Shown: positions 42,436 to 52,087 of the stretch, in pieces
Numbering within the stretch: position 1 is the stretch's first letter
Layout: each line of letters begins with the position of its first letter
Source of the DNA: Microbacterium sp. SORGH_AS_1204
Lineage (GTDB): Bacteria > Actinomycetota > Actinomycetes > Actinomycetales > Microbacteriaceae
Direction of reading: 5' to 3'
NCBI RefSeq assembly: GCF_030818935.1
Contig: NZ_JAUTBD010000001.1
Span: forward strand, 558,001 to 622,000
DNA: 64,000 bases
Notes under the pieces: generated by a model
What the model saw: the letters and a program-made list of their open reading frames with translations, nothing else
Databases searched by the model: none
What the model was told of the DNA's origin: nothing
Made by a program: the position numbers and the translations under genes

Positions 42436-44841
42436 TCAACCCCGCCGCACCTCCACGTCGACCACGCGCGCATCGTCCGCGCTCAGCTCGTATACCGGCC
42501 CGCTGACCCGCAGCGCCACGGCCTCATCGACGACAGCGCACGAGGGCCCGAGCCGCAGCTCCACCTCGCCGGGTTCCACGACCCGGCGCAGCGACCGGTC
42601 ACTGTAGGCCAGCCGCGATGCGGGCACCGTGAAGCGCACCTCGGCGCTCTCGCCGGGCTCGAGTTCGACGCGGGCGTATGCGACGAGCTGCGCGACCGGT
42701 CGCGTCACGCTGGCCACGGCGCGATGCGCGTAGACCTGCACGACGTCGGCGCCGTGCCGGGCTCCGGTATTGGTCACACGGGCCGACACCGTGAAGGCGT
42801 CGCCCGCGCGCACTTCGGCGACGGTTCCGGAGTCCGGCACCTCGTCCGCCGCGAAGCCGCTGGCGCCCGCGCGGACGTCGGCGGGCGTTCCGGATGCCGG
42901 GACCCCGACCTCGCGCGCCGCCACCCCGTCCACCCGTAACTGCCCACGCTCGAACGTCGTGTACGACAGCCCGAAGCCGAACGGCCGCACCGGGGTCGGG
43001 TCGGTGCTGGTCACGCCCGACGGGCCGCCGAGGATCGGGTGCAGGTACGAGTACGGCTGCGCCCCGGCCGAGCGGGGGAGCGAGACGGGCAGGCGCCCCG
43101 AGGGGGTGGCATCCCCCGCGATGAGCGATGCCAGCGCGGGCGCGCCCTCCTCGCCGGGGAAGAAGGCCTGCAGCACTGCGGCGGGGCCGGAAGCGCCGTC
43201 CAGTGCCCAGCCCAGAGCGTACGGCCGCCCGGTCAACAGCACGAGCACGACGGGGGTCCCCGTCGCGACCACGGCCTCGACGAGCTGGCGCTGCACGCCC
43301 GGAAGCTCGAGCGAGTCGGCGTCGTTGCCCTCGCCGACGGTGCCGCGGCCGAAGAGCCCGGCGCGGTCGCCGACGACGACGATCGCGACGTCCGCATCCT
43401 GCGCTGTGGCGACGGCCTCCGCGAAACCGGAGGTGTCGGAACCCTCGACGGCACAGCCCGCGGCGTACGAGACCGCCCCAAATCGCGAAGCCAGGGCCTC
43501 CCGCACCGTCGGCAGCTTGAACCCGAGGGGGACGCCGGGGTGGTGGGCGAGCACGTGGTTCGCGAACGAATAGCAGCCCATCAGCGCCTCGCCGCTGTCG
43601 GCGTTCGGACCGATCACCGCGATGCGTCCCGGCGCGCGGAGCGGCAGGACGCCGTCGTTGCGCAGCAGCACCACGCTCTCGAGAGCGAGACGGTGAGCGA
43701 GCGCCCGGTGTTCGGCGTCGTCGAGGTCGATCTCGGCGGGGGCGTCGGCGAAGTCGGCATCCAGGAGTCCGAGGTCTTCCTTCTCGGCCAGCACGCGCGC
43801 GACAGCGCGGTCGACGGTCGCCTCGGGGAGGGCTCCGGATGCCACCCGCTCGGCCAGGTGCGGATAGGCGTCGGGGCCGGGCAGCTCGACGTCGATCCCC
43901 GCCTCGAGCGCGAGCTGGGCGGCCTCGCCGAGGGAGCCGGCCACGCCGTGCATCGAGCGGAGGAACTCGACCGCGAAATAGTCGGAGACCACCGTGCCGT
44001 CGAAGCCCCAGCGGCGTCGCAGCAGGTCGGTCAGCAGCTCGGGCGAGGATCCGACGGGGACGCCGTCGATCTCGGCGTACGAGTTCATGACGCTGCGCAC
44101 CCCGCCGTCGCGCACGGCCATCTCGAACGGCGGCAGGAAGACGTCCTGCAGCTCGCGCTGTCCGGCGTGCACGGGGGCGTGATTGCGGCCGGCCCGCGAG
44201 CCGGAGTACCCGACGAAGTGCTTGAGCGTCGCGTGGACGCCGGCGCCCTGCAGGCCTCGCACGTACGCGGTGCCGATGGTGCCGACGACGTACGGGTCTT
44301 CGGCGATGCACTCATCGACGCGTCCCCACCGCGCGTCGCGCACCACGTCGAGCACGGGCGCGAGGCCCTGGTGCACCCCGAGGTCGCGCATGGAGCGGCC
44401 GATGGTGGATGCCATGAGCTCCACGGCATCCGGATCGAACGAGGCGCCCCACGCGAGCGGCGTCGGGAACGTTGCCGCCTGCCACGCTGCGAAGCCGGTG
44501 AGGCACTCCTCGTGCACGAGGGCCGGGATGCCGAGGCGCGTCTCGGTCTGCAGACGCCGCTGCTCGCCCCACAGCCACTGGGCGCGCTCGATCGGATCGA
44601 CCGGCCGGGTGCCATAGACGCGGGTGAGGTGACCGAGGCCGTGCACCGTGGCATCCGTGTAGGCGGCGGTCGTGACCTTCTCGCCCGAGAGCGGGGCGAC
44701 GACCTCGTCGCCCTGGTCGACCCAGTAGCCGACGAGCTGCGCGAGCTTCTCGTCGAGGGTCATCTCGGCGACGAGAGCGTGCACGCGGGGGGAGACGCCG
44801 GGGGCGAGGGCAGCACCGACGTCGGTGTTGTGGATGGTCAT
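42436..44841 (-). CDS. Glycoside hydrolase family 3 (beta-glucosidase/beta-xylosidase)
   Basis: The 801-residue protein has no signal peptide and so is probably cytoplasmic. It contains the GH3 N-terminal barrel (HATLKHFVGYSGSRAGRNHA), nucleophile Asp in GTVVSDYFAV, the C-terminal alpha/beta domain (IAVIGPNAD, VVVGDRAGLFGRG) and a fibronectin-like domain at the end. It would hydrolyse a beta-linked oligosaccharide after import. It lies six bases after the ABC permease gene, last in a four-gene operon. The specificity (glucoside or xyloside) is open. Confidence 0.93.
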   Translation of the reverse strand: MTIHNTDVGAALAPGVSPRVHALVAEMTLDEKLAQLVGYWVDQGDEVVAPLSGEKVTTAAYTDATVHGLGHLTRVYGTRPVDPIERAQWLWGEQRRLQTETRLGIPALVHEECLTGFAAWQAATFPTPLAWGASFDPDAVELMASTIGRSMRDLGVHQGLAPVLDVVRDARWGRVDECIAEDPYVVGTIGTAYVRGLQGAGVHATLKHFVGYSGSRAGRNHAPVHAGQRELQDVFLPPFEMAVRDGGVRSVMNSYAEIDGVPVGSSPELLTDLLRRRWGFDGTVVSDYFAVEFLRSMHGVAGSLGEAAQLALEAGIDVELPGPDAYPHLAERVASGALPEATVDRAVARVLAEKEDLGLLDADFADAPAEIDLDDAEHRALAHRLALESVVLLRNDGVLPLRAPGRIAVIGPNADSGEALMGCYSFANHVLAHHPGVPLGFKLPTVREALASRFGAVSYAAGCAVEGSDTSGFAEAVATAQDADVAIVVVGDRAGLFGRGTVGEGNDADSLELPGVQRQLVEAVVATGTPVVLVLLTGRPYALGWALDGASGPAAVLQAFFPGEEGAPALASLIAGDATPSGRLPVSLPRSAGAQPYSYLHPILGGPSGVTSTDPTPVRPFGFGLSYTTFERGQLRVDGVAAREVGVPASGTPADVRAGASGFAADEVPDSGTVAEVRAGDAFTVSARVTNTGARHGADVVQVYAHRAVASVTRPVAQLVAYARVELEPGESAEVRFTVPASRLAYSDRSLRRVVEPGEVELRLGPSCAVVDEAVALRVSGPVYELSADDARVVDVEVRRG

Positions 44842-44847
44842 GGAGGA

Positions 44848-45732
44848 TCAGCCCTTCACGGCGCCGGTCAGGCCGCCGACGATCCGCCGCTCGAAGACGC
44901 TGAAGAACAGCAGGGCGGGGATCATCGACAGGGAGGTGAATGCGAGTACGCGCGCCGTGTCGACGGAGTACTGCGAGGCGAACGCCTGCGTCCCGAGCGG
45001 CAGCGTGTACGCGGCTTCGTTGTTGAGGATGAACAGCGGGAGCATGTACGAGTTCCAGCTGTTGACGAAGGCCAGGATGCCGACCGTCACCACCGCGGGA
45101 ACGGCGAGCGGCAGCACCATGCGCCAAAAGAACCCGAGTCGGCCGAGGCCGTCGATCGCGGACGCCTCCTGCAGCTCGTTCGGGATCGCGGCGAGGAACG
45201 GCGACAGGATGATGATCGTCAGCGGCAGCGCGAACGCGATCTGCGGCACGATGACGCCCGCGAGCGAGTTCGTGAGCCCCAGGTTGCGCACGAGGATGTA
45301 CAGCGGCGTGATGGCCACGGTCATCGGGAACATCAGTCCGGCGGTGAACAGCGCGTAGACGGCGCCGCGTCCGCGGAACCGGTACCGCGAGAGGGCGTAG
45401 GCGGCCATGAGCCCCAGCGCCACGACGAAGACGGTGGTCGCGATGGCGGCGATCGCGGAGTTGCCGACCTGGCCCCAGAAGACACCGCTGCTGAGCACGT
45501 CGGTGTAGTTCTGCCAGTTCCACGTGGTCGGGAAGCCGGCGGGATCGACCGTGATCTCGGCGTTCGAGCGGAACCCGCCGAGGATGATGTACACCACGGG
45601 CGCGAGCATCATGCCGATGAGCAGCAGCGCGACGAAACCGACGATCACCGAGCTGCCGCGGTTCGCCCCGGCGGGACGCCGGCGCGGGGCCTTTCCGCCG
45701 CGAGGCGTCACGAGGGTGGCGGTGGCGGTCAT
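44848..45732 (-). CDS. CUT1 sugar ABC permease (MalG type)
   Basis: The 294-residue protein has six membrane segments and the EAA loop ELQEASAIDGLGRLGFFWRM. MFPMTVAITPLYILVRNLGL is typical of the second permease of carbohydrate importers. The ATG at 45732 overlaps the preceding permease stop by four bases. No ATPase gene is present in the operon; CUT1 systems of actinobacteria commonly share an MsiK/UgpC-type ATPase encoded elsewhere. Confidence 0.93.
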   Translation of the reverse strand: MTATATLVTPRGGKAPRRRPAGANRGSSVIVGFVALLLIGMMLAPVVYIILGGFRSNAEITVDPAGFPTTWNWQNYTDVLSSGVFWGQVGNSAIAAIATTVFVVALGLMAAYALSRYRFRGRGAVYALFTAGLMFPMTVAITPLYILVRNLGLTNSLAGVIVPQIAFALPLTIIILSPFLAAIPNELQEASAIDGLGRLGFFWRMVLPLAVPAVVTVGILAFVNSWNSYMLPLFILNNEAAYTLPLGTQAFASQYSVDTARVLAFTSLSMIPALLFFSVFERRIVGGLTGAVKG

Positions 45733-46742
45733 TTCGAGCCTCCGGTCAGGGCGCCGTCGTTGTCGCGACGCAGCACGAAGCGCTGATAGACGAGGGCGAC
45801 GGCGAGCGAGATGAGGAACATCACCACGGCCACCGCGCTGCCGTAGCCGAAGCTGCCGGCGTTGCGGCCGTTGGCGACCATATAGGTGGCCATGGTGGAG
45901 GTGCCGGCGGTCGAGGCGACGTACTGACCCCAGATGATCCACACGAGGTCGAACAGCTGCAGTGAGCCGATGATCGACAGGAACGCCCAGATGCGGATGG
46001 TGGGGCCCATGAGCGGCAGCACGATGTGCCGCTGGATCTGCCAGTAGGAGGCGCCGTCGATCGCGGCGGCTTCGCTGAGCTCCTCTGGGATCCCCTGGAG
46101 ACCCGCAAGGAAGAGGATCACGGCGAAGCCGATGTACTTCCACGTGATGATGACGAGCAGCGTCCAGATCGCGAGCGCCGGGTCGGAGATCCAGTCGGCC
46201 CGGAGCGAGCCGAGCCCCATCTTCTCGAGAGCCCCGTTGAGCGCTCCACCCGACTGCAGCATGAGGCCCCAGCCGAGGCCCACGACGACCTCGGAGATGA
46301 CGTAGGGCACGAAGATCAGCACGCGGATCAGCGATTGCGCCCGCATCTTGCGGTTCAGTAGGAGCGCGAGGCCCAGCGCGAGCGGACCCTGCAGCACGAG
46401 TGACCCGACGACGATGAACGCATTGTGCCCGAGCGCTTCGTGGAAGGCGGGGTCGGTGAGGATCGTGACGTAGTTGCGGATGCCGACAAAGTCGACGGGG
46501 GCGCCGAAACCCGACCAGCTGTAGAAGCCGTAATAGGCGGCGAGGGCGACCGGCAGGATGACGAACGACACGAACACCACGAGGGCCGGGCCCAGGAGGA
46601 TCGCGAGTTCGCCGCGGATACGCCAGTTCTCGAGCCGGCGCCGGGCGGGCGGCCGCCCGGCCGAGGCGGCGCGGGTGGCGCCCTCCCCGACCGGGCGGCG
46701 AGGCCCGGCATCCGTCGCCGAAGCGGCGAGCTGGGTGGTCAT
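45729..46742 (-). CDS. CUT1 sugar ABC permease (MalF type)
   Basis: The 337-residue protein has a basic N-terminal tail, six membrane segments and the EAA loop ELSEAAAIDGASYWQIQRHI. FVSFVILPVALAAYYGFYSW is helix 1 and a typical MalF start. It lies 11 bases after the binding-protein gene and its stop overlaps the MalG-type gene. Confidence 0.93.
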   Translation of the reverse strand: MTTQLAASATDAGPRRPVGEGATRAASAGRPPARRRLENWRIRGELAILLGPALVVFVSFVILPVALAAYYGFYSWSGFGAPVDFVGIRNYVTILTDPAFHEALGHNAFIVVGSLVLQGPLALGLALLLNRKMRAQSLIRVLIFVPYVISEVVVGLGWGLMLQSGGALNGALEKMGLGSLRADWISDPALAIWTLLVIITWKYIGFAVILFLAGLQGIPEELSEAAAIDGASYWQIQRHIVLPLMGPTIRIWAFLSIIGSLQLFDLVWIIWGQYVASTAGTSTMATYMVANGRNAGSFGYGSAVAVVMFLISLAVALVYQRFVLRRDNDGALTGGSK

Positions 46743-46753
46743 GGTCGGTGTCC

Positions 46754-48043
46754 TCAGGAGCGCGAGGCCGCGGCGTTGACGGCGTCGACGATGCCCTGGG
46801 GGCTGCCCTTGCCGGCGAACAGGTCGACCACGGCGACGTTGAGGGCGTTGCCGACGTTCTGGCCGTAGAGCGTGTCGAGCCACACCGAGACGTAGGGCGC
46901 GTCGGTGTACGCCTGCAGGGCGGACTGCAGGGCGGGGGTGGTCACGGCATCCGTCGCCTCGCTGGAGGCGGGGATCGTCTGGAAGGCCTCGGCGTAACGC
47001 TCCTGGTTCTCCTTGCTCACCACGAAGTTCAGGAAGTCCGTGCACTGCGCGGGGGCGTTGACCCAGCACGCATAGCCGTCGACACCGCCCATGATCGCGC
47101 CGGGCTCGCCGTCACCGCCGGGCACCTCGGGGAAGGGGAACCAGCCGAGATCGGCGAGCGGCTGCTCGTCGGGCGTCAGCGAGGCGATCACGCCCGGGTT
47201 CCACGCGCCCATGAGCTCCATGGCGGCCTGGTGGTTTGCCAGCAGACCCGCCGAGGATCCGGCGCCCTGCTGGGCGGCGGTGGTGAGGAAGCCCTCGTTG
47301 AACGGCTGCGTCTCGAGGAACGACTGCAGGTTCTCGCCCGCCTCGAGCCAGCACGGGTCATCGAAGGCGCGGGTCTCGGCGGCGGTGTCGAGCACGTCCT
47401 TGGAGCAGGCGCGCAGGGCGAAGTTGTAGTACCAGTGGGCCGCGGGCCAGGCATCTTTCGCGCCGACGGCGATCGGGGCGACGCCGGTCGCGCGGATCTT
47501 GGCGTTCGCCGCTTCGAGCTCGTCGATCGTGGCCGGCGCGGTCGTGACGCCCGCGGCGGTCAGTAGGTCCTGCGAGGTGAAGATGCCCGAGGGGAGCACG
47601 GCGACCGGCATGCCGTAGTTCTTGCCGTCGACCGCGAAGGCGTCGAGAGAGGTGCCGAGGGCGGTCTTGGCATCCGGAGAGATCTTGTCGGTGAGGTCCA
47701 TGGCCTGGCCCGCCTCGACGATGTCGGCGAGCTTGCCGCCGCCGCGCGCCATGAACAGGTCGGGGGCGTCGCCGGAGTTCAGGGCGGTCTGCAGCTTGCC
47801 GTCCATCTCCTCGTTCTGGAGCGACTGGATCTCGATGGTGACGCCCGGGTTCGCCTCTTCGAAGGCCGCCGCGGTGTCCTCCCAGTACTGCTTGCCGTCG
47901 CCGGTCGTGGAGTTGTGCCACAGCGTGAGGGTGACCGAGCCGTCGGCGTTCTGCCCGCTGCTGCCGCCGCCGGCGCAACCGGCAAGGGCGAGGGTGCCGA
48001 CGACGGCGAGGGCCGTCCCGGAGAGGATCGTGCGTGTGTTCAT
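46754..48043 (-). CDS. CUT1 sugar-binding lipoprotein
   Basis: The 429-residue protein starts with a lipoprotein signal and lipobox LALAGC (Cys23) followed by a Gly/Ser linker. The mature part is a cluster B solute-binding protein: VTLTLWHNSTTGDGKQYWED, TIEIQSLQNEEMDGKLQTAL, GDAPDLFMARGGGKLADI and NHQAAMELMGAW. It delivers an oligosaccharide to the two permeases downstream. First gene of the operon, divergent from LacI. Confidence 0.93.
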   Translation of the reverse strand: MNTRTILSGTALAVVGTLALAGCAGGGSSGQNADGSVTLTLWHNSTTGDGKQYWEDTAAAFEEANPGVTIEIQSLQNEEMDGKLQTALNSGDAPDLFMARGGGKLADIVEAGQAMDLTDKISPDAKTALGTSLDAFAVDGKNYGMPVAVLPSGIFTSQDLLTAAGVTTAPATIDELEAANAKIRATGVAPIAVGAKDAWPAAHWYYNFALRACSKDVLDTAAETRAFDDPCWLEAGENLQSFLETQPFNEGFLTTAAQQGAGSSAGLLANHQAAMELMGAWNPGVIASLTPDEQPLADLGWFPFPEVPGGDGEPGAIMGGVDGYACWVNAPAQCTDFLNFVVSKENQERYAEAFQTIPASSEATDAVTTPALQSALQAYTDAPYVSVWLDTLYGQNVGNALNVAVVDLFAGKGSPQGIVDAVNAAASRS

Positions 48044-48172
48044 GTGATTCCCGTTTCTCTTCGTCGAGGTGCGCCCGCGGGGGAGCGCCGGTGGTCAGCG
48101 GCGGCGATGCCGTGCCGGGGCGGTGCGGCGGCCCCGGGTTCGAGCAGTGTGACCCGGCCCGATGACGTCGTC

Positions 48173-48194
48173 AAACGTTTTCGAAAATGTTTTC
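48173..48194. promoter_or_regulatory. LacI-family operators between the ABC operon and lacI
   Basis: AAACGTTT (48173-48180, perfect) and GAAAATGTTTTC (48183-48194, one mismatch from GAAAACGTTTTC) are adjacent AT-rich palindromes with the central CG typical of LacI-family sites. They lie 20 bp before the LacI start and 130 bp from the operon start. Confidence 0.65.
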
Positions 48195-48213
48195 CACGCT
48201 AGGGTCGGATGCC

Positions 48214-49215
48214 ATGACGAGACGCGCGACCATCCACGACGTCGCCGCGGCGGCCGGTGTCTCGGTGGCCACGGTGTCGAAAGCCGTGAACGGCCGCTGC
48301 GGGGTCTCGCCGGCGACGGTCGAGAAGGTCCTGGATGCCGTGCAGTCGCTCGGCTACGAATCCAGCCTCGTCGCCAGCAGCATGCGCGCGCGCCGCACCG
48401 GGGTGATCGGAGTGCTCGTCGCCGACATCGAGCCGTTCTCGGCCGAGATCCTCAAGGGCGTCGGGGGAGCGCTCTCCGACACCGGATACGACCTGCTCGC
48501 CTACACCGGCGCGCGCCGCGACGGCGAGGGGTGGGAGCGTCGCTCGCTCAGCCGCCTCAGCGGCACCCTGATCGACGCGGCCATCATCGTGACACCCACC
48601 GTCGTCAACGTCGCGGGCGAGGTGCCGATCGTCGCGATCGATCCGCACACCGGCCGCGGCGAGCTGCCGACGGTCGAATCCGACAGCTACACCGGCGCGC
48701 AGCAGGCGGTGCATTACCTCGTGCAGCTCGGACACCGCCGCATCGGCTTCATCGCGGGCCGCCCCGATCTGCGCTCGGCCGTGGCCCGCGCCTCGGGCTA
48801 TCGCGCCGCGCTGTCGGCCGCCGGCATCCCCTTCGATCCGGCCCTGGTGGGTGTGGGGCGGTACGAGCAGGACGTCGCCCGCGAAGCGGCGGAGGCGATG
48901 CTCGCGCTCGCCGATCCGCCCACGGCGGTGTTCGCCGCGAACGACCTCTCGGCGCTGTCGATCGTCGAGGTCGCTCGCGAGCGCGGGCTGCGTGTGCCCG
49001 ACGACCTCTCGGTGGTGGGATTCGATGACGTGCCCGAAGCGGCTCGCGCTCAACCCGGGCTGACGACGGTACGACAGCCCATGAAGCGCCTCGGCGCCGA
49101 GGCCGTGCGGATGGTGCTCGCGCTGCTCTCGGGCGACGACCTGCCCGAGACGCACATCGAGCTGCCGACGCGCCTCGTCGCCCGCGGCACGACGGCGCCG
49201 CCACGGGGGCGCTGA
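48214..49215 (+). CDS. LacI-family transcriptional regulator
   Basis: The 333-residue protein (ATG at 48214; 48187 is possible but lies in the operator) has the LacI helix-turn-helix TIHDVAAAAGVSVATVSKAV and hinge, then a sugar-binding domain (TGVIGVLVADIEPFSAEILK, VIGFDD-like VVGFDDVPEAA, PGLTTVRQPM). It most likely represses the divergent ABC/GH3 operon and releases it on binding the imported sugar. Confidence 0.93.
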   Translation: MTRRATIHDVAAAAGVSVATVSKAVNGRCGVSPATVEKVLDAVQSLGYESSLVASSMRARRTGVIGVLVADIEPFSAEILKGVGGALSDTGYDLLAYTGARRDGEGWERRSLSRLSGTLIDAAIIVTPTVVNVAGEVPIVAIDPHTGRGELPTVESDSYTGAQQAVHYLVQLGHRRIGFIAGRPDLRSAVARASGYRAALSAAGIPFDPALVGVGRYEQDVAREAAEAMLALADPPTAVFAANDLSALSIVEVARERGLRVPDDLSVVGFDDVPEAARAQPGLTTVRQPMKRLGAEAVRMVLALLSGDDLPETHIELPTRLVARGTTAPPRGR

Positions 49216-49401
49216 GCCGGGCGCGCGTTGACCGACCCGTCGAGCGTCCGGAAGACGCCGCAGCGTCGCTCTCGATGCGGTGCGCAGGGACGGGCGCCGA
49301 CGCGGAACGCGGCGAACCGGCACAGCACCTCGCGCCCGCCGCGCCCCTCGTGCGCCCGCGTCGTGCCCCCTCACCCCTCGCGGCTCCGGTACCGTCGAAG
49401 C

Positions 49402-49908
49402 ATGCCTTACGCGAGCAGCAAAGACGACGAGGTCGACCTCCTCATCGACGCGTGGTCGCAGCTGCTGCCCGACGTCGATCTCACGCCGCTCGACGTGATG
49501 TCGCGCCTGCGCCGCGCGGCGTTCCACCTGTCGAAGCTGCGCGCCAAGGCGTTCGCGAGCGCGGGCATCGCCGTGTGGGAGTTCGACGTGCTCGCCGTGC
49601 TCCGTCGGGCCGGCACCGAGCTCAGCGCGACCCGCCTGATCACGGCCACCATGATCGGCAGCGCCGCGATGACGAACCGCCTCGACAAGCTCGCCGAGCG
49701 CGGTCTCGTGCACCGTCGCCCCAACCCCTCCGACGGGCGGGCGATCCTGGTGGCCATCACCGCCGAGGGCATCGACCGCGTGGATGCCGCGATGACCGAG
49801 CTCGTCCGCCTCGAGGCCGAGGCTCTGCGTGACGTCAGCCGTCAGGACCAGGCCCTGCTCGCGAGTGCCCTGCGCGTGCTCGCGGCCGGCGAGACGCACG
49901 AGGCGTGA
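49402..49908 (+). CDS. MarR-family transcriptional regulator
   Basis: The 168-residue protein has a MarR winged helix: EFDVLAVLRRAG, LSATRLITATMIGSAAMTNR (recognition helix) and LVHRRPNPSDGRAILVAIT (wing with the conserved DGR). Its stop overlaps the GTG start of the methyltransferase gene by four bases, so it is probably cotranscribed with it and may control the operon. Confidence 0.9.
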   Translation: MPYASSKDDEVDLLIDAWSQLLPDVDLTPLDVMSRLRRAAFHLSKLRAKAFASAGIAVWEFDVLAVLRRAGTELSATRLITATMIGSAAMTNRLDKLAERGLVHRRPNPSDGRAILVAITAEGIDRVDAAMTELVRLEAEALRDVSRQDQALLASALRVLAAGETHEA

Positions 49909-50759
49909 TCGACCTCGCCGCCACCCTCGCGCACCGTCCGGTCGTGCTCGACGGGGGACTCGGCACGCTGCTCGAGGCCCGCGGAAACGACGTCACGAGC
50001 GACCTCTGGTCGGCGCGCGTGCTGCGCGACGACCCCGATGAGGTGCGCGCAGCCCACGCCGCCTTCGCCGGCGCCGGGGCGGAGGTCGTGATCACCGCGT
50101 CGTACCAGCTGGGTTTCGGGGGACGGATCCCGGATGCCGAGCTCGAGGCGCTCCTGCACCGCTCGGTGTCGCTCGCGCGCGAAGCCGCCGATGTCGTCGT
50201 CGCGGCATCCGTGGGCCCGATCGGCGCGCTGCGCGCCGACGGCAGCGAGTACACCGGCGACTACGGTCTCGGCGTCTATGACCTGCGTCGCCTGCACCGT
50301 CGCCGGCTGCACGTCCTCGCCGAGGCCGGCGCCGACCTGCTCGCGGTCGAGACGATCCCCTCGCCGCTCGAGGTCGAAGCGCTCGCGCTCGAGCTCGCCG
50401 ACCTCGGCGTTCCCGCGTTCCTGAGCGTGTCGGCCGACAGCACGGGCTTCGCCGCCGCCGGCTCCCGGGCCGACGCCCTGCGCGCGGCGGCATCCGTTCC
50501 GACCGTGCTCGCCGTCGGAGTCAACTGCTGCGCACCCGAAACGGTGGTCCCCGCGCTCGGGGAGGCCCCCGGCATTCCGCTCGTCGCCTACCCGAACACG
50601 GGGGAGCGGTGGGATGCCGCGACCCGCACGTGGCAGGGTGCCGCGGCCCCGCTGGCCGACGCTGCACCGAGCTGGGTCGCCGCCGGCGCGCGGCTCGTGG
50701 GCGGCTGTTGCCGAAGCACACCGGCCGACATCGCCGCGATCGCCTCCGTGCTGCGCTGA
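49905..50759 (+). CDS. mmuM: Homocysteine S-methyltransferase
   Basis: The 284-residue TIM-barrel enzyme has the zinc cysteines of the family in GVNCCAP and GGCCRSTP, plus LDGGLGTLLEARG at the N-terminus and ITASYQLGF. It moves a methyl group from S-methylmethionine or a similar donor to homocysteine to make methionine. Start is a GTG within GTGA, coupled to the MarR gene. Confidence 0.9.
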   Translation: MIDLAATLAHRPVVLDGGLGTLLEARGNDVTSDLWSARVLRDDPDEVRAAHAAFAGAGAEVVITASYQLGFGGRIPDAELEALLHRSVSLAREAADVVVAASVGPIGALRADGSEYTGDYGLGVYDLRRLHRRRLHVLAEAGADLLAVETIPSPLEVEALALELADLGVPAFLSVSADSTGFAAAGSRADALRAAASVPTVLAVGVNCCAPETVVPALGEAPGIPLVAYPNTGERWDAATRTWQGAAAPLADAAPSWVAAGARLVGGCCRSTPADIAAIASVLR

Positions 50760-50772
50760 CGGGCGTCGGCGA

Positions 50773-50808
50773 CGACGTGCGGCGCCCCGGGAGGAGCACC
50801 GCACGTCG
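50773..50808. terminator. Bidirectional terminator between convergent genes
   Basis: CGACGTGCGG (50773-50782) pairs with CCGCACGTCG (50799-50808) across a 16-base loop, between the ends of mmuM and the anti-sigma-like gene. Confidence 0.65.
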
Positions 50809-50811
50809 GGG

Positions 50812-51387
50812 TCATCCGCCCGTCGATGCCGTGAACGCGCGCGTGTACAACTGGCGCAGCCCGTCGGTGGCGGGACCGCTCTCGCACGGCGAGATGAAGC
50901 CGTCCGTCGAGGCGACCAGATAGGTCTGCCCCGTCGCGAAGAGCACGCCGGTGCCGTCCGGTACCTGCTCGACGGTCAGCGTCGCACCGGGCGAGCCGGC
51001 GAACACCGTCGTCACCGTGAGGGTCACATCGTCACCGGTGATCGCCGTGGCGGTTGCTTCGTAGGCGGTGTCGAACTCGCCGAGGCTCTCGACGCTCGGC
51101 GTCTCGCACACGGCGGGGGTCTCATCCGGCCCCGGCCCCGGAGCCTGGATGGCGGGAGTGGCGACCAGACCGGCGATGAGCGCGCCGGCCGCGGCGGTCG
51201 CGGCCGCCCCGATCGAGACGCCGGCGAACAGGCGCTTCTTCGTGCGAGTGGCCGCGGGGGCCGGACCCGTCGTTCCGTCGCGTTCCGCGGCGGCGACGAC
51301 CCACCGGATCCGGGCGTCGTCGAGGGGCGGGTGTCCCGCACTCGGGTCCGCCTTGCGCATGAGTGCCCTCAGCTCGTCGTCGTTCAT
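50812..51387 (-). CDS. Membrane-anchored probable anti-sigma factor
   Basis: The 191-residue protein has a short cytoplasmic part (LRALMRKADPSAGHPPL), one membrane segment at about residues 53-76 and an extracellular beta-rich domain with two cysteines. It has no zinc HxxxCxxC motif. Its start overlaps the stop of the ECF sigma gene by four bases, the usual place for a cognate anti-sigma factor, which would hold the sigma factor at the membrane. Function is inferred from this layout. Confidence 0.65.
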   Translation of the reverse strand: MNDDELRALMRKADPSAGHPPLDDARIRWVVAAAERDGTTGPAPAATRTKKRLFAGVSIGAAATAAAGALIAGLVATPAIQAPGPGPDETPAVCETPSVESLGEFDTAYEATATAITGDDVTLTVTTVFAGSPGATLTVEQVPDGTGVLFATGQTYLVASTDGFISPCESGPATDGLRQLYTRAFTASTGG

Positions 51388-51911
51388 CGCTCTCCCCCTT
51401 TCATGGTGGTGCCGGTTGGTCGGCGTGGTGTTTCCATCTCTTGTCTCAACTTCTTCTTCGCCCGGTGGAGCCGGATGGTGGCCGCATTGGTGGTGATGTC
51501 GAGGACCGTTGCGATCTCGGGTGGCGCGAGCTCCTCCCACGCCCACAGGCGCAGAACCTCGGCGTCGGTGGCCGACAACCGCGCCAGGGCGGCGCGCAGG
51601 CAGTCCGCGCGTGGGTCCTCCTCCGGCCCGGCATCCACCGCATCGGTCGGCGGATCGACGGTCGTGATCCGCTCCACCACGCGCCACTGCCGCCTCGCCG
51701 ACCGTTCGGCGTTGCGCAGGCAGTTGCGGGCGGTGACGTACAGCCACGGCAGTGGCTCATCGGGCACGTCGTCGAAACGACGCCAGACGACCAGCATTGT
51801 CTCGGAGAAGACGTCGTCTGCGGTCTGGGGATCGATTCGTCGGCGCAGGAAGCGGAGGACGGCATCGCCATGCGTTCGCACGAGCGATTCGTACGCCCGG
51901 GAACGATCCAT
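51384..51911 (-). CDS. ECF-type RNA polymerase sigma factor
   Basis: The 175-residue protein has sigma region 2 (YESLVRTHGDAVLRFLRRRI, DDVFSETMLVVWRRFDD, LPWLYVTARN) and region 4 (RLSATDAEVLRLWAWEELAP, TILDI-like ATVLDITTNAATIRLHRAKK). It lies divergent from a small secreted protein with a conserved upstream block that recurs twice more at 55-56 kb, so those genes are its likely targets. Confidence 0.92.
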   Translation of the reverse strand: MDRSRAYESLVRTHGDAVLRFLRRRIDPQTADDVFSETMLVVWRRFDDVPDEPLPWLYVTARNCLRNAERSARRQWRVVERITTVDPPTDAVDAGPEEDPRADCLRAALARLSATDAEVLRLWAWEELAPPEIATVLDITTNAATIRLHRAKKKLRQEMETPRRPTGTTMKGGER

Positions 51912-51980
51912 CGAAAGTGTGTGCACGACATCATCATGTCCTGCGGCGGCGGATCCTTTCGGCCACGGATCATCGACTCG

Positions 51981-52020
51981 TTTCCGCGAATGTGAAAGGT
52001 GCGACGCGGTGGCGGCCATG
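51981..52020 (+). promoter_or_regulatory. Conserved promoter-like block, copy A
   Basis: TTTCCGCGAATGTGAAAGGT with TGTGAAAG at 51991-51998, then GGTGGCGGCCATG. The same elements, in the same order, recur before the secreted-protein genes at 55.2 and 56.1 kb. TGTGAAAG is 97 bp before the ATG here and 102 bp in the other two. Possible ECF sigma promoter. Confidence 0.5.
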
Positions 52021-52087
52021 CAAGAGGTGCGCACCGCGATGATCACGTTCAGCAGAACGAGGCGCGGTGCCGATGGAGATGCAGCAC

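Noticed and set aside
43039..45786. 915-codon plus-strand open frame antisense to the GH3 and permease genes
   Set aside because: Spans two clear opposite-strand genes, has low-complexity composition and no recognisable motif.
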